From positions 1-64,000 of the forward strand of contig URPQ01000003.1 of assembly GCA_900549755.1 (NCBI GenBank): a stretch of DNA of 64,000 nucleotides, written 5' to 3'. The notes beneath the pieces are model-generated. The model was not told the origin of the DNA. It searched no databases and saw nothing but the letters and a program-made list of their open reading frames with translations. Both the position numbers and the translations under genes were made by a program. Origin of the DNA: an uncultured Oscillospiraceae bacterium (lineage in GTDB: Bacteria > Bacillota > Clostridia > Oscillospirales > Acutalibacteraceae). The first letter of the stretch is position 1. Every line of letters starts with the position of its first letter. This document shows positions 27,401 to 34,496 of this stretch, in pieces.

Positions 27401-28362
27401 CGGGAAACGGCGGAGCAGACGGCACGCCCGCAGTAAATAATATAAGCGTAAGACTTGTAAACGATCATCCCGGCGTGCCCGGATATGCCGCGGTATATGA
27501 AACAAAGATTTATAACGGCGATGAGGAGCTTACCTCGGGCTATTCCTTAAGCTCAGATAACAGTAATGTTATAATAAGCGGCAGTACGGTTACGCTTCCT
27601 GCGGAATTTAAGGATAATACAGAGCTTGACGGTGTTAAAATCTATGCAACCGCAAACGGACAGACTGCTTTTTATCCCTTAATGATTAAAAAATGGACTT
27701 TGACATTACAGGACGATTTCGACGGCGATAAATTAAACAATGAAATTTGGAGTAATTCATCCGGTTCAGCCGATTGTATTTCAGTAAACGGCGGTAAGCT
27801 CACAATGAAAATCACAGCGGACGAAAATAAGGAAAAACGCGAGCCGTATATTACAACAAGAAATAAATTCTCACAGCAATACGGCTGCTTTACTGCCCGT
27901 ATGCTTATGCCCAAAACAACAGAAACCTCTGTAAGCGCATTTTGGCTTTTACCGTCCAATTATAATAAGAATTGGGGAACATCATATCTGTTTGAAGGCA
28001 CAAATCTTTCCTGCGGTGAGGTTGATATAATAGAATATCCTTCTGACTGGAACGGAGAGGCACAGTCGGCGCTTCAATGGTGGGACCCGACAAATATAAG
28101 CGGCAGTCATTCCGCAACCTCACAGAAGTATAAATATGATAAGCTTAAAAACGGCGAATACATTGACGTAACGGGCGTTTGGACTGCCGACGCGGTATAT
28201 TTTTATTATGACGGTATTTTACAGGGCTCGATAACCAATATTTCCGCAACAGGCGAAAAGGCTTGCATGATACTTTCAATGTCAACATGGTCGGGTGAAT
28301 TTAACCCCGAAGCTGTCGATAGCCTTTACTGCACCGTAGATTATGTAAAAGCATACAAATAA
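24424..28362 (+). CDS. GH16 endo-glucanase with internal dockerin and CBM-like modules
   Basis: 1312 aa. Signal peptide 1-29. CBM-like beta-sandwich domains occupy about 100-250 and 255-395. An internal dockerin (about 402-458) has two Ca-binding repeats starting DANDDESIDLKDL and DVNGDGLFDGNDL. Modules closely related to those of the upstream GH16 protein follow (about 470-620, 625-850, 855-1000), with a beta domain (about 1005-1085). The C-terminal GH16 domain (about 1090-1312) has GEVDIIEY (E1199, D1201, E1204). The dockerin would dock it on a cohesin scaffold, unlike the upstream paralogue. Start at 24424: AGGAGGA lies about 7 bases upstream and a clear signal peptide follows; an upstream ATG at 24379 lacks both. 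Last gene of the operon. Confidence 0.92.
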   Translation: MKKRFLSITLTLALVLSTLVGTFVTAGAETTTGSTAVTQRKKAVTVLDFEKSKPGQNSSGGPAITEDGQAYKIEAYGNGKDTLSVHSSADEQGETGFPSDATAILSFDSYNSIEDNKLLPLKDNWFGYNECSLETDPLNVYSGSGKSLKFSWNDGQVPRLRHDGFFNKSGNTIGLWIKSETAFNATIAFSEAWGAARQVAVPIAVGENIIKLKYTDFEGYTGGSICQFRIDAPVGGPAGTIWIDQLCTFTENAAEGSSFVYGGEGQSLHYHTDKANSGYNVIKFNFTKIPLTDKNGNKWGKDATICIWLNSQRSVPVFFSAQDSEQWHGGAATWWKTDEMTIPAGISVLRIPVSRFNTVKTQGTREDLWDYLGSLNIEFPWAADNSAYDLYIDQIAVEYPTIGDANDDESIDLKDLITIKKKLASATAPETIKAIDVNGDGLFDGNDLVTFRKYLLGAGNLAERPLPDGYTFLEPVTPKAGYSELLSIVPNGDDSGVPGVNISGNSAKTTLFDTSLKITMGDLSQFFAEERTVNYYVSWNTALGKGSPVNIGDEVENGYFEFWVKTPVSIDLRLIAVGEGWYPLATLDFTTSDSNEWQKITLPVAEFKDGGRAMQYNNMPAVKIAAVSEDTFITDGESLELGRLTFFCPTEDIGSSGAGATFPISEDKLTTYNGESFLVTSTIDSAWSPTLKSSYNAVAKDDPNYAKFKNIMTVKLTTAADGFEATIEEAKDKYGRVHPVNLNDYIKTGTLRTYIKVDKTTGLQISLRNGYAHASNKYPITKTVTVDPQNAVDGYVELQIPIKDFYDIAVKDNIPFRFDKFDSIFIKPIGTFSEADELTYSNIEIWAKGAPAPSPVDNTASYACSYNSEIALIDENNVMPATTAVKVFHNTADTAALTSALRKWSASAQIVDNYCINAVSVEDTVRVIAPNGSIKISVPLSYLYENGAISAKNVGSLKAAVYYNGAFKNAAITIDGEKMLIETSVLGDLVFFTGNGGADGTPAVNNISVRLVNDHPGVPGYAAVYETKIYNGDEELTSGYSLSSDNSNVIISGSTVTLPAEFKDNTELDGVKIYATANGQTAFYPLMIKKWTLTLQDDFDGDKLNNEIWSNSSGSADCISVNGGKLTMKITADENKEKREPYITTRNKFSQQYGCFTARMLMPKTTETSVSAFWLLPSNYNKNWGTSYLFEGTNLSCGEVDIIEYPSDWNGEAQSALQWWDPTNISGSHSATSQKYKYDKLKNGEYIDVTGVWTADAVYFYYDGILQGSITNISATGEKACMILSMSTWSGEFNPEAVDSLYCTVDYVKAYK

Positions 28363-28396
28363 TACCGTATGAGTTACAATTATATAATTTATAAAA

Positions 28397-28437
28397 AAAC
28401 AGACGCATTTGAGATTTCTTCTCAAATGCGTCTGTTT
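28397..28437. terminator. Bidirectional terminator (GH16 operon / GGGtGRT operon)
   Basis: A perfect 17-bp stem (28397-28413 with 28421-28437) with a 7-base loop lies between two convergent operons, with a T run on the + side and a matching one on the - side. Confidence 0.9.
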
Positions 28438-28452
28438 TTATCTTTAAAGCTT

Positions 28453-29466
28453 TTACTTATTAAGCGCCTGCTGAACGGCAACCGCGCATGCAACGGTCAT
28501 ACCAACCATCGGGTTGTTGCCCGCGCCTATAAGACCCATCATCTCAACGTGAGCCGGAACGGAAGAAGAACCTGCGAACTGAGCGTCGGAGTGCATACGA
28601 CCCATAGTATCGGTCATACCGTAGGAAGAAGGACCAGCAGCCATATTATCGGGGTGAAGCGTACGGCCTGTACCGCCGCCCGAAGCAACAGAGAAATAGT
28701 TCACGCCGTTTTCAACGCACCATTTCTTATAAGTGCCTGCAACCGGGTGCTGGAAGCGTGTCGGGTTGGTGGAGTTACCGGTAATGGAAACGCCTACCTT
28801 TTCGAGCTTCATTATAGCAACGCCCTCGGGAACGTTATCCGCACCGTAGCACTTAACGGCTGCGCGCGCGCCCTTTGAGAACGGCTTTTCGTAAACTACC
28901 TTAACCTCTTCTGCATAGGGGTCAAACTCGGTTTCAACATAGGTGAAGCCGTTAATACGGGAGATTATATAAGCCGCGTCCTTGCCGAGACCGTTAAGAA
29001 TAACGCGCAGGGGCTTAACTCTTACCTTGTTTGCGTTAAGAGCAATCTTAATAGCGCCCTCAGCCGCTGCGAAGGATTCGTGACCTGCCAAGAAGCAGAA
29101 GCACTCGGTTTCTTCCGAAAGGAGCATTTTACCGAGGTTGCCGTGACCGAGACCAACCTTGCGGTTTTCGGCAACGGAGCCGGGAATACAGAAGGACTGA
29201 AGACCGATACCGATATTTGCGGCAGCGGTAGCGGCGGATTTATCGCCTGTGCGCTCAGCCTCTTTAAAAGCGATAGCCGAGCCTACGGTGTAAGCCCACT
29301 TTGCGTTTTCAAAGCAGATAGGCTGTGTTTCCTGAACGGTGGTGTAGGGGTCAACGCCGTATTTTGCGCATATATCCTTGCACTCATCAATAGAAGAGAT
29401 ACCGTAATTTTTAAGAACGCCGAGAATCTTTGCCTCGCGTCTCTCATAACCTTCAAACTGTGCCAT
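28453..29466 (-). CDS. GGGtGRT family protein
   Basis: A 337-aa protein named for its motif, seen here as SGGGTGRTLHPD near residue 265. The whole chain matches that family: FCFLAGHESFAAAEGA, the GLGKDAAYIISRI strand and the VPAHVEMMGLIGAG end. The biochemical role is not established. It is regularly encoded beside a NifU-like scaffold, as here (14 bases apart), so a part in Fe-S or metal-cluster work is likely but inferred. AAGGAGG precedes the ATG. Clean codon use suggests good expression. Confidence 0.9.
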   Translation of the reverse strand: MAQFEGYERREAKILGVLKNYGISSIDECKDICAKYGVDPYTTVQETQPICFENAKWAYTVGSAIAFKEAERTGDKSAATAAANIGIGLQSFCIPGSVAENRKVGLGHGNLGKMLLSEETECFCFLAGHESFAAAEGAIKIALNANKVRVKPLRVILNGLGKDAAYIISRINGFTYVETEFDPYAEEVKVVYEKPFSKGARAAVKCYGADNVPEGVAIMKLEKVGVSITGNSTNPTRFQHPVAGTYKKWCVENGVNYFSVASGGGTGRTLHPDNMAAGPSSYGMTDTMGRMHSDAQFAGSSSVPAHVEMMGLIGAGNNPMVGMTVACAVAVQQALNK

Positions 29467-29480
29467 TATACCGTACCTCC

Positions 29481-30182
29481 TTATTCTTCACGCGGGTCAA
29501 TGTATTTGACCGCGCCGTCTTCTTTATTGAAGCGTCCGTAGTGACCCATAGACTGCTTGTAAGCCTCGTTCGGCTCCATACCCTTTTTAATAAGGTCGGT
29601 CATTTTGCCGAGGGAGACAAACTCGTAGCCTATAACCTCATCATTTTCATCAAGAGCCATTCTTGTGCAGTAGCCCTCGGTCATTTCAAGGTATCTGACG
29701 CCCTTTGACTTGGTGCCGTACATAGTACCAACCATTGAGCGCGCGCCCTTGCCGAGGTCTTCCATACCCGCGCCGATTACAAGACCGCCCTCGGAAAAAG
29801 CGGACTGGCTGCGGCCGTAAACAATCTGCAAAAACAGCTCGCGCATAGCAGTGTTTATAGCGTCACATACAAGGTCGGTGTTAAGCGCTTCAAGCACGGT
29901 TTTGCCGGGAAGAATTTCGGCAGCCATAGCGGCGGAGTGGGTCATACCCGAGCAGCCTACGGTTTCAACCAGAGCCTCTTCGATTATGCCGTCCTTCACA
30001 TTGAGCGACAGCTTACATGCGCCCTGCTGCGGTGCGCACCAGCCCACGCCGTGGGTGTAAGCGGAGATATCTTTAATCTCTTTAGCCTGTATCCACTTGC
30101 CTTCCTCCGGAATCGGAGCGGGACCGTGGTGCGGACCCTTGGCGACAGGACACATATTTTCTACTTCCTTTGAATAAATCAT
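29481..30182 (-). CDS. NifU-like iron-sulfur cluster assembly scaffold
   Basis: 233 aa with a NifU/IscU N-terminal-type fold. Conserved Cys occur at GVGWCAPQQGACKL, VGCSGMTHS and DLVCDAI, in the order expected for scaffold ligands. The C-terminal part (YCTRMALDENDEVIGYEF) is particular to the version paired with GGGtGRT proteins. The start at 30182 is chosen because AAGGAG lies seven bases upstream; the frame is open for 12 more codons. First gene of a two-gene operon, reading from the minus-strand promoter at 30233-30261. Confidence 0.87.
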   Translation of the reverse strand: MIYSKEVENMCPVAKGPHHGPAPIPEEGKWIQAKEIKDISAYTHGVGWCAPQQGACKLSLNVKDGIIEEALVETVGCSGMTHSAAMAAEILPGKTVLEALNTDLVCDAINTAMRELFLQIVYGRSQSAFSEGGLVIGAGMEDLGKGARSMVGTMYGTKSKGVRYLEMTEGYCTRMALDENDEVIGYEFVSLGKMTDLIKKGMEPNEAYKQSMGHYGRFNKEDGAVKYIDPREE

Positions 30183-30232
30183 ATATGTACTCCTTTCGTG
30201 CTGGACTTTAAAATCCACACAAGTATGCTTTT

Positions 30233-30261
30233 ATTATATCAAACACCGCTAAAAAAAACAA
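30233..30261 (-). promoter_or_regulatory. Promoter of the NifU-like/GGGtGRT operon
   Basis: On the minus strand: TTGTTT (30256-30261), a 17-bp spacer and TATAAT (30233-30238), about 50 bp before the ATG. Confidence 0.6.
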
Positions 30262-30298
30262 GGGGTTATATTAAAAAATAAAACGTAAGCGTATGCTA

Positions 30299-30327
30299 TT
30301 GACTTTAAAACAGGGTAAGGGTATAAT
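30299..30327 (+). promoter_or_regulatory. Promoter of the sortase B gene
   Basis: TTGACT (30299-30304), a 17-bp spacer and TATAAT (30322-30327), a near-consensus sigma-A promoter. It faces away from the NifU-like promoter. Confidence 0.75.
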
Positions 30328-30398
30328 TTAGACAACGCAAAAATAATTGAACGGGGTGTGTTAAAACGAAGAACAGCGGTAAAAAAATCAGAATAGCG

Positions 30399-31127
30399 GT
30401 GCTTTCAGCCGCAATATTATGCTTTTTGGCTTGTTCGGTGTATTTTATTCACACATTTCTGCGTTCGGACGGGCTTGACGATATTCGATCGCAGGTATCA
30501 ACCGGCAGCAGCTCTGCTTCCTCAAAAACAAGCTATGTTGAAACGCCGGTAAACTTTGTTGAGCTAAAAAAAATCAACCCCGATGTTTACGCCTGGATAA
30601 ATATTCCCGGCACATCGGTGGATTACCCCATACTGCGGCGGGAGGACGATAACGCCTACTACCTTAACCATACGGTGGAGAACAAGCGCTCGGATTACGG
30701 CAGTATTTACACCGAAAACTACAATGATAAGAATTTTGATGATTTCAACACGGTGGTTTACGGGCATAATATGCTTAACGGCTCAATGTTCGGCTCGCTG
30801 CGGCGTTACCGCAACAACAGGGACTACGCGAAAACGAATAACGTTATTAACGTATATCTGCCCGGCAGAATTTTGAAATATCAGATTTTCGCAACATATA
30901 TTACAGACGACAGGCACCTGCTTTTAAACAATGATTTTAAGGATAGGGCTGTCTGCGAGGAATACCTTAAATCGGTTTTTGCGGTAAAAACTGCGAACTC
31001 CTTTATAAATACCGATTTGGAGGTTGACGCTGACGATAAGATAATAACCCTTTCCACCTGCGTGGGAAATGACGATAAGCGGTTTTTGGTTCAGGGAGTT
31101 TTGACCTATGACAGCAGAGAACAATAA
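30399..31127 (+). CDS. srtB: Class B sortase
   Basis: 242 aa. One N-terminal TM anchor (about 2-17), a Ser-rich spacer and a sortase B domain (about 55-240). Motifs are WINIPGTSVDYPIL, the catalytic His in VVYGHN, the catalytic Cys in TLSTC, and the late Arg in KRFLVQG. Class B sortases join specific surface proteins to peptidoglycan or to each other. The start is uncertain: the GTG at 30399 has no ribosome site, while the frame stays open upstream and encodes a basic lead (KTKNSGKKIRIA) right after GGGGTG at 30353-30358, but no standard start codon stands there. No protein with a sorting motif is seen nearby. Confidence 0.88.
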   Translation: MLSAAILCFLACSVYFIHTFLRSDGLDDIRSQVSTGSSSASSKTSYVETPVNFVELKKINPDVYAWINIPGTSVDYPILRREDDNAYYLNHTVENKRSDYGSIYTENYNDKNFDDFNTVVYGHNMLNGSMFGSLRRYRNNRDYAKTNNVINVYLPGRILKYQIFATYITDDRHLLLNNDFKDRAVCEEYLKSVFAVKTANSFINTDLEVDADDKIITLSTCVGNDDKRFLVQGVLTYDSREQ

Positions 31128-31130
31128 CGC

Positions 31131-31158
31131 CGCGGCTGCCCTTTTAGGGGCAGCCGCG
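31131..31158. terminator. Terminator between sortase and dinB
   Basis: An 11-bp GC-rich stem (31131-31141 with 31148-31158) with a 6-base loop, between convergent genes. It is followed by ATTTTC on the + strand and preceded by few T on the other side. Confidence 0.7.
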
Positions 31159-31168
31159 ATTTTCAGCG

Positions 31169-32359
31169 TTAATTTTCTTTTTTATCCTCGGCGGCACGGG
31201 TTATGGCGGTGCTGCCGAATTTTTTTCGCAGCTTATAAACAGAAGCCTCTATTTTTTCCTCTGCCTCCTGCTTTTCGGAATTTCCGAAAATATCCTCCTG
31301 CACCGCGGTTTGGTAATCCCTTAAATTTATAGCCCTCAGCCCTACCGAGCGCAGCGGCTCTGTAAAGCTGAAATGCTCCCTTAAAAGGTTCATTCCGCGC
31401 TCGGCTATGGCTTTTGCGCTGTTCACCGAGTCGGGAAAGCTGCGGCTGTACTCCTTAACCGAAAGCGAGGTGTTGCGTATATGCACCTGCACGCCGCCCG
31501 CATACAGCCCGTGCTCGCGCAGAGAATCGGATATTTCGCGTGCAAGCCTTAAAAACATTCCCCAAATTTCATCGGGCGTTTTAAAATCCGCCCCGCGCGT
31601 TACAGAGCGGCCTATGCTTTTAGGTACGCTTTTTTCATCCAGCCGTGATACGGGCGAATTATCCTCCCCCAAGGCGCAGCGCTTTAATTCAAGCCCGTTT
31701 TTCCCGAGCAGGCGCTCTAATGTTTCAGCAGAGCACACGGCGGCGTCGCCTATTGTGCAAATGCCGCAGGAGCGCAGTTTTTCGGTAGTTTTGCGCCCGG
31801 CAAAAAGCAGGTCGGAAACCGGCAGGCGCCATATTTTTTCCTTAAAATTTTCGCGGGATATTACCGTTATGCCGTCGGGCTTTTTCATATCTGACCCGAG
31901 CTTTGCAAAAACCTTGTTAAAGCTGACCCCCACCGAAACCGTAATACCGAGTTTCCTTTTTATTTCACGACGTATTTTATCGGCTATTTCCTCACCGCTG
32001 CCGAAAAGCAGGCGGCTGCCCGTAACGTCCAGCCAGCACTCATCTATGCCGAAGGGCTCTATCATATCGGTATATTCTTCGTAAATTTTGTGGGCTTTCT
32101 TTGAGTATTCCTTGTATTTATCCATGAGCGGCGGCAAAATTACAAGGTCGGGGCATTTTGCCCTTGCTTCAAAAATAGCTTCGGCGGTTTTAACTCCGCA
32201 GCGCTTTGCCGCCTCGTTTTTTGCAAGCACAATGCCGTGCCGCTGCTCCTTATCCCCGCAAACCGCAACCGGCAGCGAGCGCAGGGTGGGGTTGAAAAGC
32301 AGAGAAACCGACGCGAAAAAGTTATTCAGGTCGCAATGCAAAATTACTCTGTCTTCCAT
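31169..32359 (-). CDS. dinB: DNA polymerase IV (Y-family translesion polymerase)
   Basis: 396 aa with the full Y-family palm, fingers and little finger. Seen are HCDLNNFFASVS (first catalytic Asp), GVKTAEAIFEARAKCP, GIDECWLDVTGS (the two metal-binding acids; DEC where DEA is more usual), SVGVSFNKVFAKLGSDMKKPDG, the helix-hairpin-helix region around SCGICTIGDAA, and the little finger from KSIGRSVT onward. It copies past damaged DNA with low fidelity. GAGGTG precedes the ATG. No LexA box was identified in the short upstream gap. Confidence 0.95.
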   Translation of the reverse strand: MEDRVILHCDLNNFFASVSLLFNPTLRSLPVAVCGDKEQRHGIVLAKNEAAKRCGVKTAEAIFEARAKCPDLVILPPLMDKYKEYSKKAHKIYEEYTDMIEPFGIDECWLDVTGSRLLFGSGEEIADKIRREIKRKLGITVSVGVSFNKVFAKLGSDMKKPDGITVISRENFKEKIWRLPVSDLLFAGRKTTEKLRSCGICTIGDAAVCSAETLERLLGKNGLELKRCALGEDNSPVSRLDEKSVPKSIGRSVTRGADFKTPDEIWGMFLRLAREISDSLREHGLYAGGVQVHIRNTSLSVKEYSRSFPDSVNSAKAIAERGMNLLREHFSFTEPLRSVGLRAINLRDYQTAVQEDIFGNSEKQEAEEKIEASVYKLRKKFGSTAITRAAEDKKEN

Positions 32360-32394
32360 TTTTCACACCTCACAGAACATTTGTTCAATAAATA

Positions 32395-32730
32395 TTATAG
32401 CCCATTTTCTTCGCCTTGTAAAGCGGAAAATTTATCGAGAGCTAAGCGGTGCAGCCGTTCTGTTTGGCGCTGGCTGTAATTTATTGTAAAGCTTATTTCC
32501 GGCAGCGTTTTTCCGAGAACGTATTTAAGATAGAGTATTTCGGAAAGCAAGCCGCCGTCTGTTTTTTCTATTTTTTCTTCAATTTCGCGCCTCAAGCCTT
32601 CGGCGTCCTCAATAAGCGCGCGGTATTGCTCTGCTTTTTGGGGGTAAAGCGCAATTTGCCCCTGTAATCTTTGAATTTTTGTGTGCTGCAAAAGATAAAG
32701 CGAAAGATATTTTTTAGCTTCTTTTCTCAT
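32395..32730 (-). CDS. Small HTH protein, sigma-70 region 4-like (DUF1492-type)
   Basis: 111 aa. The first half is helical and may form a coiled coil (about 10-60). The second half (LSEILYLKYVLGKTLPEISFTINYSQRQTERLHRLALDKF, residues about 61-100) has the layout of a region 4-like helix-turn-helix, as in phage late regulators and DUF1492 proteins. The ATG overlaps the stop of the zinc-ribbon gene upstream (ATGA), so the two are made together. It is probably a DNA-binding regulator; the targets are unknown. Confidence 0.55.
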   Translation of the reverse strand: MRKEAKKYLSLYLLQHTKIQRLQGQIALYPQKAEQYRALIEDAEGLRREIEEKIEKTDGGLLSEILYLKYVLGKTLPEISFTINYSQRQTERLHRLALDKFSALQGEENGL

Positions 32731-33104
32731 TTTTTATTTCCCTCGGATAAAATATAGGCGACATATTTGCCGTAGCTGTAATCCGTGCCGTGCGCCCTGT
32801 TATATTCCTCAACTTCCCTTGCAATGCGGCTTATGGGATTAGCCTTCTCAAGCCTTCGCATACGCCGCTGCCTGCGCCACATTTCCTCGCCGCGCCGCCG
32901 GCAGGCTTCGCTGCAATACTCACCGCCGTCTGTCAGCTTTGCACCGCAGCAGCGGCAGTGAGTGAGATTTTTTTCGTGAATGTTGGTGCTTTTACAAAAC
33001 GGGCAGCAGCGTTTTTCCTCAAAGGGCGGCGAATTAAAGCCGTGTGTTTCACGGTATGTATCGGGCTTTTCAAACTGACTTCCGCAATCGGAGCAAATTA
33101 GCAT
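32727..33104 (-). CDS. Zinc-ribbon protein with three Cys-rich knuckles
   Basis: 125 aa. Three Cys-pair units are visible: CSDCG (residues 4-8) with CPFC (34-37), CRCCGAKL (51-58), and YCSEACRRR (67-75), the last resembling a FYVE/HIT-like knuckle. A very basic stretch (RRRGEEMWRRQRRMRRLEK) follows, and the C-terminus contains YNRAHGTDYSYGKYVAY. It may bind nucleic acid. The gene leads a two-gene operon with the HTH protein (4-base overlap). AAAGGAAG precedes the ATG. The pairing resembles regulatory genes of temperate phages, but no other phage gene is present. Confidence 0.6.
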   Translation of the reverse strand: MLICSDCGSQFEKPDTYRETHGFNSPPFEEKRCCPFCKSTNIHEKNLTHCRCCGAKLTDGGEYCSEACRRRGEEMWRRQRRMRRLEKANPISRIAREVEEYNRAHGTDYSYGKYVAYILSEGNKK

Positions 33105-33265
33105 TTTTATCTACTTCCTTTCTTTGTCTACACTATAAAGAAAGAAAACGTATGGCAGTTTGTAAACACCGATAAATAAAATATATTAAGTTTATTTATC
33201 CTTTCTTAACAAAATGCGTGAAATAATAGCATATAATATATTTATAAAATGAAAGGAGCGGAAAT

Positions 33266-33670
33266 ATGGATTTCAGATACAGGCTTATGCGGTTTATGTC
33301 CGGCAGAAACGGTCCCGATGAGCTTTTCGCGCTTATATTCGCGGTTTCTGTTATTTTATCGGTAATAAATATTTTTGTGCGCTCCTCCATTTTGCAAATT
33401 GCGGTTTACGCCGTAATGCTTTTGGCGCTTTTCCGCCTTTTCTCCCGAAATACCGAGCGCAGAAGGCGCGAAAATGAAAAGCTTTTATCAATGCTCGGCG
33501 TGTTTCGCCGCAAAAAAAGCTTTCACGAGCAAAAACGCGCCGATAAATGCCACATATATAAAAAGTGCCCCGATTGCAAAGCGGTTCTGCGCCTGCCTAA
33601 AAGACCCGGTGTGCATAAAACCGTCTGCCCGAAGTGCGGCAGGGAATTTACCGTAAAGGTGCGCAAATGA
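33266..33670 (+). CDS. Membrane protein with C-terminal zinc ribbon
   Basis: 134 aa. Two TM helices (about 19-37 and 42-60), a basic stretch, and a C-terminal zinc ribbon (CPDCKAVLRLP then VCPKCGREFTV, residues about 101-130), which should lie in the cytoplasm. The specific function is not recognised; such proteins are common in Clostridia. AAAGGAG precedes the ATG. The stop overlaps the next start (ATGA). Confidence 0.75.
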   Translation: MDFRYRLMRFMSGRNGPDELFALIFAVSVILSVINIFVRSSILQIAVYAVMLLALFRLFSRNTERRRRENEKLLSMLGVFRRKKSFHEQKRADKCHIYKKCPDCKAVLRLPKRPGVHKTVCPKCGREFTVKVRK

Positions 33671-34008
33671 AAAAAATAACGCTGCGAAAATTTTTAGCCG
33701 TACATATTCCCGCGGCGGTCGTAATTGTGCTGTATATTATTTTGCCGATAGGCTGCCCCATAAAATATTTTCTGCACATCGATTGCCCCGCCTGCGGCAG
33801 CACAAGGGCAATTATTTCTCTGCTGAGGGGAGATATACGCGCATATTTTGCATATAATCCGGTGGCTCTGCCGCTGTTGGCGGTTGTTCTTTTTGCGCTG
33901 CATAAGGGGCTTTTTAATTTGAGCCGCCGCACCGAAATGCTTATTTTAATACCCTCTGCGGTGTGTGTATTTATTGTATATATTTACAGAATAATATTTA
34001 TGCAATAA
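33667..34008 (+). CDS. DUF2752 membrane protein
   Basis: 113 aa. Three TM helices and the DUF2752 hallmark CPACGSTRA (residues about 43-51), followed by LLRGDIRAYFAYNPVALPL. The function of the family is unknown. The ATG overlaps the stop of the zinc-ribbon membrane protein, so the two are probably co-translated. The hallmark motif, with two Cys, Arg and polar residues in a membrane loop, could bind a metal or redox cofactor; this is only a guess. Confidence 0.85.
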   Translation: MKKITLRKFLAVHIPAAVVIVLYIILPIGCPIKYFLHIDCPACGSTRAIISLLRGDIRAYFAYNPVALPLLAVVLFALHKGLFNLSRRTEMLILIPSAVCVFIVYIYRIIFMQ

Positions 34009-34034
34009 AAATATGCGAAAAATGTATTTTTTTG

Positions 34035-34063
34035 TTGTAATTTTCTGTTCTATATAGTATAAT
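34035..34063 (+). promoter_or_regulatory. Promoter of the TM2-domain gene
   Basis: TTGTAA (34035-34040), a 17-bp spacer and a perfect TATAAT (34058-34063), about 35 bp before the ATG. Confidence 0.55.
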
Positions 34064-34098
34064 AGATTCATAATTTTAAATATAAGGGGATATGGATT

Positions 34099-34434
34099 AT
34101 GGATCAGAACAAAGTAGATATGTATGTCATGACAAACCAGAAGTATTTTCCGGCAGAGAAAATAATGTATCTCAAGGAAAAGCTTGCCGCAATGGACGAG
34201 AGTAAGTTCACAATGGTTTCCACCGTTGAGCTTAAAGACCCGACCACAATTCTTTTGGTCTCCATTTTCTTAGGGTCACTCGGAATTGACCGCTTTATGC
34301 TGGGTGATACCGGAATGGGAATACTTAAGCTTCTTACCGGCGGCTGCTGCGGAATACTTACCATTATTGACTGGTTTACAGTTTCTAAAAAGACTAAAGA
34401 GCTTAACTTCAATAATTTGATGACTGTTCTTTAA
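34099..34434 (+). CDS. TM2-domain protein
   Basis: 111 aa. A hydrophilic N-terminal part (about 1-50) precedes a TM2 domain (about 52-110): TTILLVSIFLGSLGIDRFMLGD as the first helix with the conserved DRF, and GILKLLTGGCCGILTIIDWF as the second. The family is widespread and its role is not settled. It forms its own transcription unit, with a promoter upstream and a strong terminator after it. Confidence 0.88.
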   Translation: MDQNKVDMYVMTNQKYFPAEKIMYLKEKLAAMDESKFTMVSTVELKDPTTILLVSIFLGSLGIDRFMLGDTGMGILKLLTGGCCGILTIIDWFTVSKKTKELNFNNLMTVL

Positions 34435-34447
34435 AACAAAAAAATTG

Positions 34448-34475
34448 CGGCGTTTGCATTGCAAACGCCGTTTTT
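34448..34475 (+). terminator. Terminator after the TM2-domain gene
   Basis: A perfect 10-bp stem (34448-34457 with 34461-34470), a 3-base loop and five T. Confidence 0.85.
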
Positions 34476-34496
34476 ATAATGTCCGGAGAAAAATAT

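Noticed and set aside
30399..31127. Sortase acting on the giant GH16 protein
   Set aside because: Neither GH16 protein has a C-terminal sorting motif with hydrophobic tail; the internal TM segment of the first has no LPxTG- or NPxTN-like motif before it.
32395..33104. Prophage remnant
   Set aside because: Only two small regulator-like genes; no integrase, capsid, terminase or att-like repeats are visible around them.
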